A stretch of 64,000 nt of DNA from Leptolyngbya sp. FACHB-321 (GCF_014695975.1 NZ_JACJPI010000042.1:124001-188000); one strand, 5' to 3'. Shown: positions 21,268-31,307, counted from the stretch's first letter. Notes: generated from the sequence alone by a model not told the origin. A program made the numbers and translations.

Positions 21268-22656
21268 CTAGGCTCGTTTGCGAGACCAGGGACCCCAAAT
21301 GGCAACGGTAATGCCGGGACTCTGGATATTCACAAACAGGGTCTTGCCATCGGGCGAGAAGCAGGCACCAGCAAACTCGCTGCCGTTAAGTACATTGGTT
21401 GCAAAGCGATACAGTTCGCCTTGTTGGTTAACGCCCACAACATATTCAGTGCCGCTGCCGTCTTCACAGAGGAAGAGGTCGCCGAAGGGTGCTACGCAGA
21501 TGTTGTCAGGAGCCGCGAGAACATCATTGGCAGTCGCTTCTACCACCAGGGTTAAAGTACCAGTGGTAGGGTCAGCAGGATTGGATTTGTACGCAAAGAC
21601 TTGTCCAGTTCTTGCATCGCCACCATTGCTACACACAAAGTAGGTTAAGCCATTCCCGTACCAAGCTCCCTCTCCCCGACTGAAGCGGGCTGCACCTTTC
21701 GATCGCGCTTCTACCCGCACAGTATCACCAACGGGATCAACATCGTTGATCTTCACCCAAGTGACTGACAACGGTACGTTCTTAAGACCCAAATAGCCCG
21801 TGCTGGTATTAGCGCTACCTGTGCCGGGTTCAATATTAGCTGCTCTGCTATCTGTGATTTTCAGTGCCTCAAGCACACCGCCGCTCTGTAGATTACCCTT
21901 CTGATTTGGACGGAAACGGTAGAAACAACTATCGCCACGGTCTTCAGTCTGATAAACCCAACCCGTCTCTGGCTCAACTGCCACCGCTTCGTGGTTGAAG
22001 CGCCCCATAGCGACCAGAGGCACAGGATTAGCAACTTGGATTGCAGCACTAGCAGGCACCTCGAAGTTGTAACCATGCTTTTTGGGTGCAATAGAAACGT
22101 CTTCTTCACAGCTCACCCAGGAACCCCAAGGAGTTGGTCCGCCAGCACAGTTGCGAATCGTGCCACCAAGAGAAGCGTATTGCGATTTAACTCGGCGATC
22201 GGGACCGATTACCAGAGTTGTTGTGCCGCCCCCAGCTAGCGGGTCGTACTTACTAGGAGTAACGACTGGGTTTGAACTCGTTGCAGCACCGACTTCATGG
22301 TTCCGTACCAGAATCGTCGTGTTGTTGGAGCCTGGGAAAGCAGCCATCCCATCATGGTTACTTGGAACTCTCCCCCCATCGGTCATTGGCTGACCTGTGA
22401 TTGAAATGGCAGTGTAGTTAAAACCAGGGGGAAGTTCTAACAGGGGCGTTGTTCCCAGGTCAATCCCACCGATGACAACCCCTTGCAGTTCATCCGCATT
22501 TTCAGGAAGTTTGGGTGACAGTGGACCATAGCCAATACCATTAGCAACCTGCCCATTAGCAACTCGTGCATAGAGGGCTTCTAAAGGAGAAACCATCGTC
22601 ACGCCAGCAGCAGATACGCCAGCAAGTGTTAAAAACCGACGCCGAGAAACGCTCAT
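21268..22656 (-). CDS. PhoX/DUF839 family phosphatase-like protein with Tat signal
   Basis: SRRRFLTLAGVSAAGV twin-arginine signal; SNHDGMAAFPG..TTILVRNHE...NCAGGPTPWGSWVSCEED. Confidence 0.9.
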   Translation of the reverse strand: MSVSRRRFLTLAGVSAAGVTMVSPLEALYARVANGQVANGIGYGPLSPKLPENADELQGVVIGGIDLGTTPLLELPPGFNYTAISITGQPMTDGGRVPSNHDGMAAFPGSNNTTILVRNHEVGAATSSNPVVTPSKYDPLAGGGTTTLVIGPDRRVKSQYASLGGTIRNCAGGPTPWGSWVSCEEDVSIAPKKHGYNFEVPASAAIQVANPVPLVAMGRFNHEAVAVEPETGWVYQTEDRGDSCFYRFRPNQKGNLQSGGVLEALKITDSRAANIEPGTGSANTSTGYLGLKNVPLSVTWVKINDVDPVGDTVRVEARSKGAARFSRGEGAWYGNGLTYFVCSNGGDARTGQVFAYKSNPADPTTGTLTLVVEATANDVLAAPDNICVAPFGDLFLCEDGSGTEYVVGVNQQGELYRFATNVLNGSEFAGACFSPDGKTLFVNIQSPGITVAIWGPWSRKRA

Positions 22657-22827
22657 TAAACTGTTTACGCATGCGAAATAACGGCTTCAGTATATTTAAC
22701 TACAATCAAGCGCACGCTAACACTGGTTTAAGCTTTGGTTATTTTTAGGCTTGTTAACTGAACAAGATGTTGTCTCGCCATTAACGCTAAATAACGGAGC
22801 GCCCCTTATGTCTAGAACAGGTTTCGA

Positions 22828-22998
22828 TTAACCAAGCCCTAACCAAGCCAACACGCCTTGTCCAGTAACGTATTCAATAATCAGAGTAAGTGCAAAGCCA
22901 ATCATGGCAGCGCGACCGTTAAGGCGTTCGGCATACCCGCTAAAACCAAACTTCGGTTCTTCTAACTTGGGGGTGACAGTGGGTTGAGGTGTTGTCAT
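22828..22998 (-). CDS. High-light-inducible protein (Hlip/SCP), 56 aa; absent from the supplied ORF track
   Basis: Translated by hand: [56 protein letters not shown]; ExxNGRxAMxGF chlorophyll-binding motif. Confidence 0.93.
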   Translation of the reverse strand: MTTPQPTVTPKLEEPKFGFSGYAERLNGRAAMIGFALTLIIEYVTGQGVLAWLGLG

Positions 22999-23094
22999 GA
23001 GTTAATAGCTCTCAATAAGGCTGAAATGTAAACCGAACCGCTTTGACATCATGGGTCAGTTTTGGGCTGATTCCAAAGATCTATCCAACGGAGG

Positions 23095-23112
23095 GTTACA
23101 AATATTTACACT
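23095..23112 (+). promoter_or_regulatory. Candidate HLR1 (RpaB-type) direct repeat upstream of the Hlip gene
   Basis: GTTACAAA-TA-TTTACACT versus (G/T)TTACA(T/A)(T/A)-N2-(G/T)TTACA(T/A)(T/A): 15 of 16 positions. Confidence 0.6.
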
Positions 23113-23427
23113 TTTATTGTAACGGTTGCTTGCGACAATGCAGCGATCGCTCTACTCGAATCCTTTTAAAACCAAAAATTGCTATCAACAGTAATGATCC
23201 TTAAAGCTGGTTAAAAGGACGATGAACGAACATAATCGTACGGCTTTCTACCCACAACTACACCCTTTAATTGATTTGCAAGCAACAGGGGAGACGATAC
23301 AGTAGTAGGGAGGTCTAAAGTAACAACTCTTAACAGAGCTTAAGACGTTTTGGACCGCTCTACTCGGCTCGTAGGTTAGTACCAGTGGCTTTCGTTTTTA
23401 GTCAACCGCTGCGAAGTTTCAGGCAAA

Positions 23428-24462
23428 ATGGAACAGGGAGCCGACAGAGTTTCACTGTCATTTAGCAAGCGTTTGGGTAGGCTGTTTATGCACAAAGTAT
23501 TACGTTCAATCATGAAGCCCTGGGTAAAAGCGCTCATGGCGATCGGTTTGGTGGTCGCGCTGTCATTTGGTCATGCGGATGGCGCTCTCGCAGCGGGTGG
23601 TGGTCGCATGGGCGGTGGCTCTTTCCGCGCACCCAGCCGAACCTTTACGGCTCCCCGTAGTTATGCACCAGGCGGCGGTTATGGTGGTGGCTACAGTCGT
23701 GGTTACTATCCTGGTGGCGGTTTTGGCTTTCCCTTCCTGTTTCCCTTCTTTAGCATTGGTGGTGGCGCTGGCGGATTGTTCAGCATCCTGATTTTCCTGG
23801 CAGTTGCTAACTTCCTGGTACAAAGCTTCCGTCGATCGCGCTCCGATGACGATAGCCTGGGCTACAGTACCGAAAACCCCACCATCTCGGTTGCCAAGCT
23901 TCAAGTCGGTCTTCTGGCAGAAGCAAGAGAGCTACAGGCTGACCTGAACCGCATTGCTCAGAAAGCCGATACTAGTTCTACGGCTGGTTTAACCGAAGTA
24001 CTGCAAGAATCGACGTTGGCACTACTGCGCCATCCAGAGTATTGGGTCTACGCAGGTTCTACCGTTCAACAAACGCGGTTGGAAGCAGCAGAAGCTCAAT
24101 TCAACCGTCTGCTGTTGTCTGAACGTAGCAAGTTTAGCGGCGAAACCCTTTCTAACGTCAACAATCAGCTTAAGCAGGCGTCCACAAGCAGCCTTGCAGT
24201 GGCTGAGAAAGGCGGCGCGTTGGCTCAGGCAGATGGTCCCGGTGAATATATCGTCGTGACGCTGTTAGTGGGTACTCAAGGTAAGTTGGAGCTACCTAAA
24301 GTGAACAGTTCAGATGACTTGAAGTTGGCGTTGCAGCAGTTGGGTGGCGTGTCGAGCGATCGCCTCCTGGCTCTGGAAGTGCTTTGGACACCTCAAGCAG
24401 AAGGTGATGTTCTCACTAACGAAGATGTAGTGGTGCAGTATCCAGACTTGAAACTTGTCTAG
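23428..24462 (+). CDS. DUF1517 family protein
   Basis: Gly-rich segment, TM, then SRSDDDSLGYSTENPTISVAKLQVGLLAEARELQADL; true start may be at 23488. Confidence 0.85.
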   Translation: MEQGADRVSLSFSKRLGRLFMHKVLRSIMKPWVKALMAIGLVVALSFGHADGALAAGGGRMGGGSFRAPSRTFTAPRSYAPGGGYGGGYSRGYYPGGGFGFPFLFPFFSIGGGAGGLFSILIFLAVANFLVQSFRRSRSDDDSLGYSTENPTISVAKLQVGLLAEARELQADLNRIAQKADTSSTAGLTEVLQESTLALLRHPEYWVYAGSTVQQTRLEAAEAQFNRLLLSERSKFSGETLSNVNNQLKQASTSSLAVAEKGGALAQADGPGEYIVVTLLVGTQGKLELPKVNSSDDLKLALQQLGGVSSDRLLALEVLWTPQAEGDVLTNEDVVVQYPDLKLV

Positions 24463-24513
24463 AGGTTTTATTCAAGATTGCTGAGGCGATCGTTACTTCA
24501 TTGCAAATCCACA

Positions 24514-24539
24514 GGGGGGGCTAGGTAGCCCCCTTTTTT
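24514..24539 (+). terminator. Rho-independent terminator after the DUF1517 gene
   Basis: GGGGGCT..AGCCCCC stem followed by TTTTTT. Confidence 0.88.
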
Positions 24540-24724
24540 AATGTCGTTCTCTTGCTAAAAACGGCTGGGGACTGCGGCAATTAGTGACGAGTTAAACATT
24601 CCCCAGACTCGAATGTGTAGTAAAAAGTAGTGTCAAAGAAACTGAGACAAATTCATGTATTGTTGCGATCAATCGAGCCAACGTTATTGAGTGCATCACG
24701 CTGCTGTCTAGCCATGTGTAACCT

Positions 24725-25495
24725 ATGACGACTACACCGCTTCGGACGTTAGGGGTGCCGCCTAATGCCTGGTCAGTGAATGCTGCGATCGCAGACATTA
24801 CCCGTCCGCCCCTCGCTCCACACGTCATTACGCTGACCACTGAGACTAAAACGCTGCGCCTGGATCTGGCGAAAGCCGCCATCCTGGTCATTGATATGCA
24901 GAACGATTTCTGCCACCCCGATGGCTGGTTAGCGCACATTGGGGTTGATGTCAGCCCTGCACGCACGCCGATCGTGCCATTGCAAGGCTTGTTGCCGCTT
25001 TTACGGTCAGTTCAGGTGCCGATCATGTGGGTAAACTGGGGCAACCGTCCTGATTTACTCAACATCAGCGCTGCCTCGCGCCATGTCTACAATCCGACGG
25101 GAGACGGAGTAGGGCTGGGCGATCGCTTGCCAGCCAACGGTGCCCCTGTCCTGACTAAAGATAGCTGGGCAGCCGCCGTCGTTGATGAATTAGAACCAAA
25201 ACCAGACGACATTCGGGTTGATAAATACCGCATGAGCGGCTTTTGGGACACACCACTCGACAGCATTCTCAAAAACTTGGGCAAAACCACCCTTTTCTTT
25301 GCTGGTGTAAACGCCGACCAATGTGTGATGGCAACGCTACAAGATGCTAATTTTCTGGGCTACGATTGCCTTTTGCTAACCGATTGCAGTGCTACTACGT
25401 CCCCAGACTATTGTTGGAAAGCCACACTTTATAACGTCAATCAATGCTTTGGCTTTGTCACTGATTCTCATGCCCTTTTAACTGCGATGAAGTAG
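24725..25495 (+). CDS. Isochorismatase-like cysteine hydrolase
   Basis: AILVIDMQNDFC and GVNADQCVMATLQDANFLGYDCLLLTDCSAT. Confidence 0.9.
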   Translation: MTTTPLRTLGVPPNAWSVNAAIADITRPPLAPHVITLTTETKTLRLDLAKAAILVIDMQNDFCHPDGWLAHIGVDVSPARTPIVPLQGLLPLLRSVQVPIMWVNWGNRPDLLNISAASRHVYNPTGDGVGLGDRLPANGAPVLTKDSWAAAVVDELEPKPDDIRVDKYRMSGFWDTPLDSILKNLGKTTLFFAGVNADQCVMATLQDANFLGYDCLLLTDCSATTSPDYCWKATLYNVNQCFGFVTDSHALLTAMK

Positions 25496-25609
25496 AAAGA
25501 AGACAGGAATCAGCAGCCCCAACAAACTCAAAACTTTTCAGCAAAGCGTCATTAAGCGCTACTCAGAACACCCTTACATTTTCTCACCCACGTTTTTGAG
25601 GAACACCCA

Positions 25610-26065
25610 ATGGCTTCTGAAAGTTGCGTTATCCCAGTTGTGAAATCACCAGTCGATTATCAAGCGTTTCGGATTAGCCCTCAAGATACCAATCGGTTGG
25701 CGATCGTGTTTGATCCGCAAATTGCTAATATGTCGCTGACCCTGTGTGTCGAAATCTTTGATGTTGGTGGCAAGACTCCACCTAATCGTCATCAATGGGC
25801 AGTCGAAATGTTTTTTGTTCTTAAAGGTGAAGGGCTGGCAACTTGTGATGGTAAGACGGTTCATGTACAGGCAGGAGATAGTATTCTAGTGCCGCCAACT
25901 GGCATTCATGGCATTGAGAATATAGGATCAGGACGGCTGTACGCACTCTGCTTTATGGTGCCGAATGAGAATTTTGCTGAACTCATCCGCAGCGGCATTC
26001 CGGCTGAACTCGACGAGGAAGATATGGCGGTTTTACGCCGTACACCATCGCCAGTATTGTGTTGA
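25610..26065 (+). CDS. Cupin domain protein
   Basis: NRHQWAVEMFFVLKGEGLATCDGKTVHVQAGDSILVPPTGIHGIENIGSGRLYALC. Confidence 0.9.
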   Translation: MASESCVIPVVKSPVDYQAFRISPQDTNRLAIVFDPQIANMSLTLCVEIFDVGGKTPPNRHQWAVEMFFVLKGEGLATCDGKTVHVQAGDSILVPPTGIHGIENIGSGRLYALCFMVPNENFAELIRSGIPAELDEEDMAVLRRTPSPVLC

Positions 26066-26229
26066 AAAGGCTAAGGGATGAATGCTAAAGGATGAGAAAG
26101 GAAAGCTTTGGAGTTGATCCAAATGCCTCTGCTTCTCTTGCTTCCCCTGCAGCTTCAAGAGTTTCCGTGCTTCTCTTGACTCCCCTACTTCCCCTGCCGC
26201 CTCCCCTACCAGCTTAAAGTCCTTTTCTC

Positions 26230-27876
26230 ATGTTCAACGTTCGTCCTAAAGAAACCGCGTCTATGCTAACCCGCGACGGGGTGCGGTTGGATGCAGATAT
26301 CTATCGCCCTGATGCAGAGGAGACGTTTCCTGTTTTACTCATGCGGCAGCCTTACGGAAGGGCGATCGCCTCCACTATCGTCTACGCTCATCCCACCTGG
26401 TATGCCGCTCATGGCTATATCGTGGTGATTCAAGATGTGCGTGGACGCGGTACGTCAGAGGGCAGCTTCAAGCTTTTTGCCCATGAAATTGAGGATGGTG
26501 AGGATACTGTGCAGTGGGCAGCGGCTCTTGCTGGCAGCACCGGGCAAGTTGGGATGTACGGCTTTTCCTACCAAGGCATGACTCAACTGTATGCTGCTGC
26601 CGCAAAGCCATCTGCCCTTAAAGCCATCTGCCCTGCCATGATTGGCTATGACCTGTATACAGATTGGGCATATGAAGGTGGAGCCTTTTGTTTGCAAGCC
26701 AACTTAAGCTGGGCAATCCAGATTAGCGCTGAAACGGCTCGTTTAAAGGGTGATGTTGCGGCATATCAGATGCTGGCAACAGCAGCGAAACAACCGCCTC
26801 CGAGCGACTCAGTGCCTGCTAATCCTGCCATCCTTCAAGATCTTGATCCTGATTCGTTTTACCACGAGTGGCTACAACATTCTGAACCAGACGACTACTG
26901 GGAGAAGCTTTCGCCGAAGTCATACTTACATGCCGTCGATTTGCCAATGTTACATATTGGCGGTTGGTTCGACACTTTCCTGCGGGGAACGATCCATCTT
27001 TACAAAGAAATGGCAGCCCGGAGCACCTATCGCCAGCAGTTGATTGTGGGACCCTGGGCGCATCTGCCGTGGGGACGCAAGGTGGGGGCGATCGACTTTG
27101 GAGCCACCGCTGCTAGCCCCTGCGATCGCCTGCAAATCCGCTGGTTCGATCAGTGGCTCAAAGGCTTAAATACAGGACTACTGGCTGAACCTACGATCGC
27201 TCTCCTTGAAATGGGCAGCAACCAGTGGCGCACCTTTGACACATGGCACAGCACTCACCCAACGCCTTTTTTTCTCACCAGCACCGGGCTTGCCAGCATA
27301 AGTGACCAGGAAGGCACCCTGTCCCCTTTACCGCCTCACTCCTTCACCCCTTCAGCCGATGTTCTCGTCCACGATCCCTGGCGACCGATTCCCGTAAGCG
27401 GTGGTCATGCCTCTGCGCCATCTGGACCGTACGATCGCTCTAGCCTGGATTGCCGCACCGATATACTTACCTACACTTCCGAGCCGCTTACCGAAGACTT
27501 GCACCTAGCAGGTGAGGTATCAGCCTTGGTGTATTGCGCTGCTGATCTGCCTAGCTTTGATCTGTGTGCCGTTTTATCTGACGTGCGTCCCAATGGTACT
27601 GTCTATAACGTCACTCAGGGCTACATCCACGTGCTTTCACAGCCCACGACACCGTTACAAATTTCACTTCAACCAACCTGCGTCTGCATTCCAAAAGGCA
27701 ACGCCATTCGCCTGAGCCTGAGCGCCGCGTGTTTTCCTGCATATCCGGTGAATGCAGGTACCGGGACACCACCTGGTAAAACACGCTTAATTGATCAACA
27801 AATTATTACAGTGACAGTGGCTAGTGGCGACGATCGACCCTCTCAGGTTTTGCTGCCTGTGGTTAAGTTAGAGTAA
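26230..27876 (+). CDS. CocE/NonD family hydrolase
   Basis: VLLMRQPYGR...YIVVIQDVRGRGTSEG...GMYGFSYQGMTQLYAA. Confidence 0.93.
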   Translation: MFNVRPKETASMLTRDGVRLDADIYRPDAEETFPVLLMRQPYGRAIASTIVYAHPTWYAAHGYIVVIQDVRGRGTSEGSFKLFAHEIEDGEDTVQWAAALAGSTGQVGMYGFSYQGMTQLYAAAAKPSALKAICPAMIGYDLYTDWAYEGGAFCLQANLSWAIQISAETARLKGDVAAYQMLATAAKQPPPSDSVPANPAILQDLDPDSFYHEWLQHSEPDDYWEKLSPKSYLHAVDLPMLHIGGWFDTFLRGTIHLYKEMAARSTYRQQLIVGPWAHLPWGRKVGAIDFGATAASPCDRLQIRWFDQWLKGLNTGLLAEPTIALLEMGSNQWRTFDTWHSTHPTPFFLTSTGLASISDQEGTLSPLPPHSFTPSADVLVHDPWRPIPVSGGHASAPSGPYDRSSLDCRTDILTYTSEPLTEDLHLAGEVSALVYCAADLPSFDLCAVLSDVRPNGTVYNVTQGYIHVLSQPTTPLQISLQPTCVCIPKGNAIRLSLSAACFPAYPVNAGTGTPPGKTRLIDQQIITVTVASGDDRPSQVLLPVVKLE

Positions 27877-28105
27877 TTTTCAAAAGGAGGGTAACGGACT
27901 TATAGGAGAGTGCAAAGGTGGAAGGGTGAAAAAGTGGAAAGGTGAGAGCGGCTGTTATTGTGTGAGTACAAAGCTGTACCAGTACAAAATGATTATTACC
28001 TTTAGACAGAAGTGCCTTTAGACAGAAGGAGAACCGCCACAGTCTTTGTCATGCTGGAGTGGTACGCATCCATATTTGAATATACCGACAGGCTGAACCA
28101 GGTTT

Positions 28106-28744
28106 GTGATGGCTAAACTGGCTTTATCAGGACAAACAGAAAAGTCAAGACAGTTGACAGCAGAAGCGCAGATGCAAGTTGAGCGGATGCGAGACTTGGA
28201 GCTTTTGCTCGCTCATATGCTCAGACAGGAGGATGTGACGCTTAAGTTTATCCTGGACTGCCTTTATGATGTTGGCTCGGTTAACTTGATCAACCAGAAA
28301 GTACGTTCTCAGCCGCTTAATCAATTGATGAAGGCGATCGCGGTGATGTCTAAGCCCGCCTTCAAAGTGTTTGCGTTGCGCTGGTTGTATAAAAACTGTC
28401 CCAGCTTAATTGCTAACTGGCTACACCAAAAAGTACGCTTCAGTACGCCAAAGACCCAGCCAGCCGTTACCGTAGCGAAAGTAATGGAGGCACAGGAAGC
28501 CCCTACACCAGTACCCGCACCGCTAACTGATGCAGCCGCTCAGCCGGTTAGTGCTGCCTTGGCAGTTAATGACGCCCCATCAATAGAGAGCGAGCGTCAA
28601 ATTCGGCGGCTACAGCAGCGCGTGCGGCTGCTTACTGGCATTTTAGTTGGCGTGGTTTTGCTTTGGGGTGGTTCGGTACTTTTGCCTTACTACAACACTG
28701 AACCCGGTGCAGCGCAGTCGCGAGAAAACGTGCAGCACCCTTAG
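28106..28744 (+). CDS. Hypothetical membrane-anchored protein
   Basis: 212 aa ORF with one C-terminal TM segment (LLTGILVGVVLLWGGSVLLPYY). Confidence 0.7.
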   Translation: MMAKLALSGQTEKSRQLTAEAQMQVERMRDLELLLAHMLRQEDVTLKFILDCLYDVGSVNLINQKVRSQPLNQLMKAIAVMSKPAFKVFALRWLYKNCPSLIANWLHQKVRFSTPKTQPAVTVAKVMEAQEAPTPVPAPLTDAAAQPVSAALAVNDAPSIESERQIRRLQQRVRLLTGILVGVVLLWGGSVLLPYYNTEPGAAQSRENVQHP

Positions 28745-28774
28745 GAATGAGAATTAAATAAGATCGGATTTTAT

Positions 28775-28871
28775 AGGATGTGTAAGGTCATAGCCGTAAC
28801 GCCTCACCTCCAAAGCTTTTGATGCATGACGCTGCGCTTTTCTGCTATGCCGGAACGGCTTTATACATCCT
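28775..28871. repeat. 97 bp imperfect inverted-repeat element
   Basis: Ends AGGATGTGTAA (28775-28785) and TTATACATCCT (28861-28871), complementary at 10/11. Confidence 0.5.
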
Positions 28872-29086
28872 ACGTAACGTGAGTTCGGGATAAGGAATCG
28901 CTAGAAGCCCTGATTTTCTGCGGCTTGCCACCACGCTCTCGGTCAAGTTCTTGTCAATAAGTCTCACAGTTGCAAATACTTGCAGTAGCAGGTCTTATTG
29001 AGAAAGGGTGACTGGCTGGCTACTTAACTCAAGCTATTCATAGTAGGGGTTTTAGCCTTCGGCTTAACCCGAACTCACGTTACGTA
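28871..29086. mobile_element. 216 bp MITE-like element or IS remnant with 24 bp terminal inverted repeats
   Basis: 28871-28894 TACGTAACGTGAGTTCGGGATAAG and 29063-29086 CTTAACCCGAACTCACGTTACGTA: 23/24 complementary; outer TA may be a target duplication. Confidence 0.72.
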
Positions 29087-29157
29087 AATACTCGGTTTTA
29101 TTAAATCCACAATCCTCAGTCGTTGTGAAACAGTAAATACTCCTGCATTGCGATGCA

Positions 29158-31143
29158 TCAGCCACGATTACGGCAGATCGTTCTTGCCTGTCGTCGTTGC
29201 ACTGGGTTAGCGTTTCGCTGGCGATCGAGTCTGGAGCACCAACGGAGAAGTGCGCCCTTTGCCTCAGCATAAATTGGTTGGTTTTGCGGTACTAATTGCG
29301 CTGACACGATCGCCGCATCATAACGTCCCTGTCTACCCCGTTCGCGTGCCATCAACAAAATTTGGCGGCTCCACGACGCGATCTCTTTCTGAGCCTGGGC
29401 ATACTCTGGTTGACCTGGTTTCACCGTCTTAGCTTCTTGGATCGCAGACGAGTAGGATGATGCCTGACCTGTATTTGCCGCCGCCAGTGCTCTTGCTTTA
29501 TTTAATGGAGATAGGGCTAATGGTTGGGCGATCGATGCTGCGCCCGTTGTCTGAGCAGGTTGCGCCTGTGTCGTGGCTTCCGGCTTGTTAGGCGAGATCG
29601 TTGTTGGAGACAGACGGCTTGCTCCTGAAGCGCCAAAGTCTTGAGCCGTTGCGATGGACTGAGATGGCATCGCTTTCGTCGCAGAGGCTGTAGGGGTTGG
29701 AACGGGTAAGCTTGTTTTAGCAGATGGCGATGGCGTTGTCAGCGATGCTACGTCTGGTTGCCCTGTACCAGACGGTGATGAACGCAAGGCAGCAGTACCC
29801 GGTTGCTGTCCAGTTGCTGGTGCTTTAGGTGTAAAGGCTGCACAATTGCGTAACAGCACGCCCGCAATCAGCACAACGACAGCCACCCCACCCCACCGCA
29901 GCACAGGTCGCCAGAAAAGAGCATCAGGGATTTCGTTCGCGTCCTCGGGATGGTCAGAATACGGCTGTGGCACGGTAGGCACTGGAGGGGGTTGGGCAAC
30001 TCTATTGTCATGATTTTGGGCAACACTGTCGATAGGCAGCGCTGCATGAATGCTAGGCGCTGACATCCTGCCATTTGTCTGAGGCGAGACGGCGGTCAAA
30101 TTATTTGGATGGTGTGCGGAGCCATTCGTCGAGACATTGCCATTGCCATTAGATGCAGCAGTAGCATAAGGGGGTAAGTATCCTGATGCCGCGATCGCAC
30201 TGTCCTTCGTGTCGAGCGATTGCCCATTTGTTGCAACCGACTGCCAACCACTACCATTGGCAGCACCGCCAGACGTTATAGAAGGTATACCTCCATCAGG
30301 TAGCGTTCTGGCGGTAGTAGAAAGGGAACCATTCACAGCTACCGCAGAACCACTCTGTAAAGCGGTCTGTGCAGGAGCGTAGCGATCGCCGTTCTGCTGA
30401 GTCGCTGCCCCAGGAGCCAGGGGTAGTAGAGGCTGTTGTCGTTTTTCGTCTGGACAAATTGTGACAGCTTGCTGGATCGGTCGCCAATAGTGCTCACTCA
30501 ACTCTGGCAGGCGATCGTTCAAATACTGCTCCACTGCCGCTAGCGTGGTAGAGCGGTTGTCTCGCAAGCTTTCTAGCAGCGCTGCGGTGAAAAACCCATG
30601 TCTCAACGCTGACGTTTCACGCGAGAACTGACCTGACTGGCAGGACAGTATGGTAGGGATGCCTGTGATGCTTGCTAAATGCTCTGTATGGGTGCCGACT
30701 GTTTCATACGAACTGCTTTCGTTGCGGTTGATATCTAGCAGCACTAAAACGGTCGCCTCTGCCACCTGCCTCAAGCTGCGAAAAATCGCTTCAAGCGGTA
30801 TGGCGGTTGTAGCGATCGCCGTTGGGTTGCCTTCGATCGGCATCAAATAATCTTGCCCCTGCTGGCATACGCCATACCCACTAAAAAAGCACCACAGCAC
30901 ATCGCCTGGTTGTATATACCGCTGAATAAGCAGATCAAGCCAGCTTTGAATCGTCTCGCGATCGGGATAGGTCGATTTGCCCCATTGGGGTGGCGAGGTT
31001 TCTGTTAGCAGAAGGCATTGTTCAGCCGGAACGCCCCCCGCCTCAACCAAAAATCGGTGGATCGCCTGAGCATCATGCTGGGCATAGCTCAAAGGCTGCA
31101 AGAACTCATACTGATTGATGCCAATGCTGATTGCCCAGTGTCT
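29158..31143 (-). CDS. Caspase-fold (peptidase C14 / orthocaspase) protein with TM segment; catalytic dyad apparently Tyr/Asn; start likely 31143
   Basis: MRHWAISIGINQYEFLQPLSYAQHDAQAI caspase start; FFSGYG where FFSGHG is expected; LDIN where LDxC is expected; TM then C-terminal region. Confidence 0.88.
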   Translation of the reverse strand, partial: RHWAISIGINQYEFLQPLSYAQHDAQAIHRFLVEAGGVPAEQCLLLTETSPPQWGKSTYPDRETIQSWLDLLIQRYIQPGDVLWCFFSGYGVCQQGQDYLMPIEGNPTAIATTAIPLEAIFRSLRQVAEATVLVLLDINRNESSSYETVGTHTEHLASITGIPTILSCQSGQFSRETSALRHGFFTAALLESLRDNRSTTLAAVEQYLNDRLPELSEHYWRPIQQAVTICPDEKRQQPLLPLAPGAATQQNGDRYAPAQTALQSGSAVAVNGSLSTTARTLPDGGIPSITSGGAANGSGWQSVATNGQSLDTKDSAIAASGYLPPYATAASNGNGNVSTNGSAHHPNNLTAVSPQTNGRMSAPSIHAALPIDSVAQNHDNRVAQPPPVPTVPQPYSDHPEDANEIPDALFWRPVLRWGGVAVVVLIAGVLLRNCAAFTPKAPATGQQPGTAALRSSPSGTGQPDVASLTTPSPSAKTSLPVPTPTASATKAMPSQSIATAQDFGASGASRLSPTTISPNKPEATTQAQPAQTTGAASIAQPLALSPLNKARALAAANTGQASSYSSAIQEAKTVKPGQPEYAQAQKEIASWSRQILLMARERGRQGRYDAAIVSAQLVPQNQPIYAEAKGALLRWCSRLDRQRNANPVQRRQARTICRNRG

Positions 31144-31307
31144 CATGCCAGCCGTCCCAGATATCTCTTGACATAGCATTCCCAGTCATGTCTATCATGA
31201 CACGCTCACCTCAGAAGGCAAAATACTATTCGCTCAACATCGATCCAGCATGGATTTAATGAGGAAAACTGGCGTAACCGAGACCCAGCCTATCATTTGC
31301 ACCCGCC

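Noticed and set aside
22657-22827. Possible Pho box upstream of the PhoX-family gene (minus strand ATAACCAAAGCTTAAACC)
   Set aside because: Only a loose match to the CTTAACCT-type tandem; not strong enough to call.
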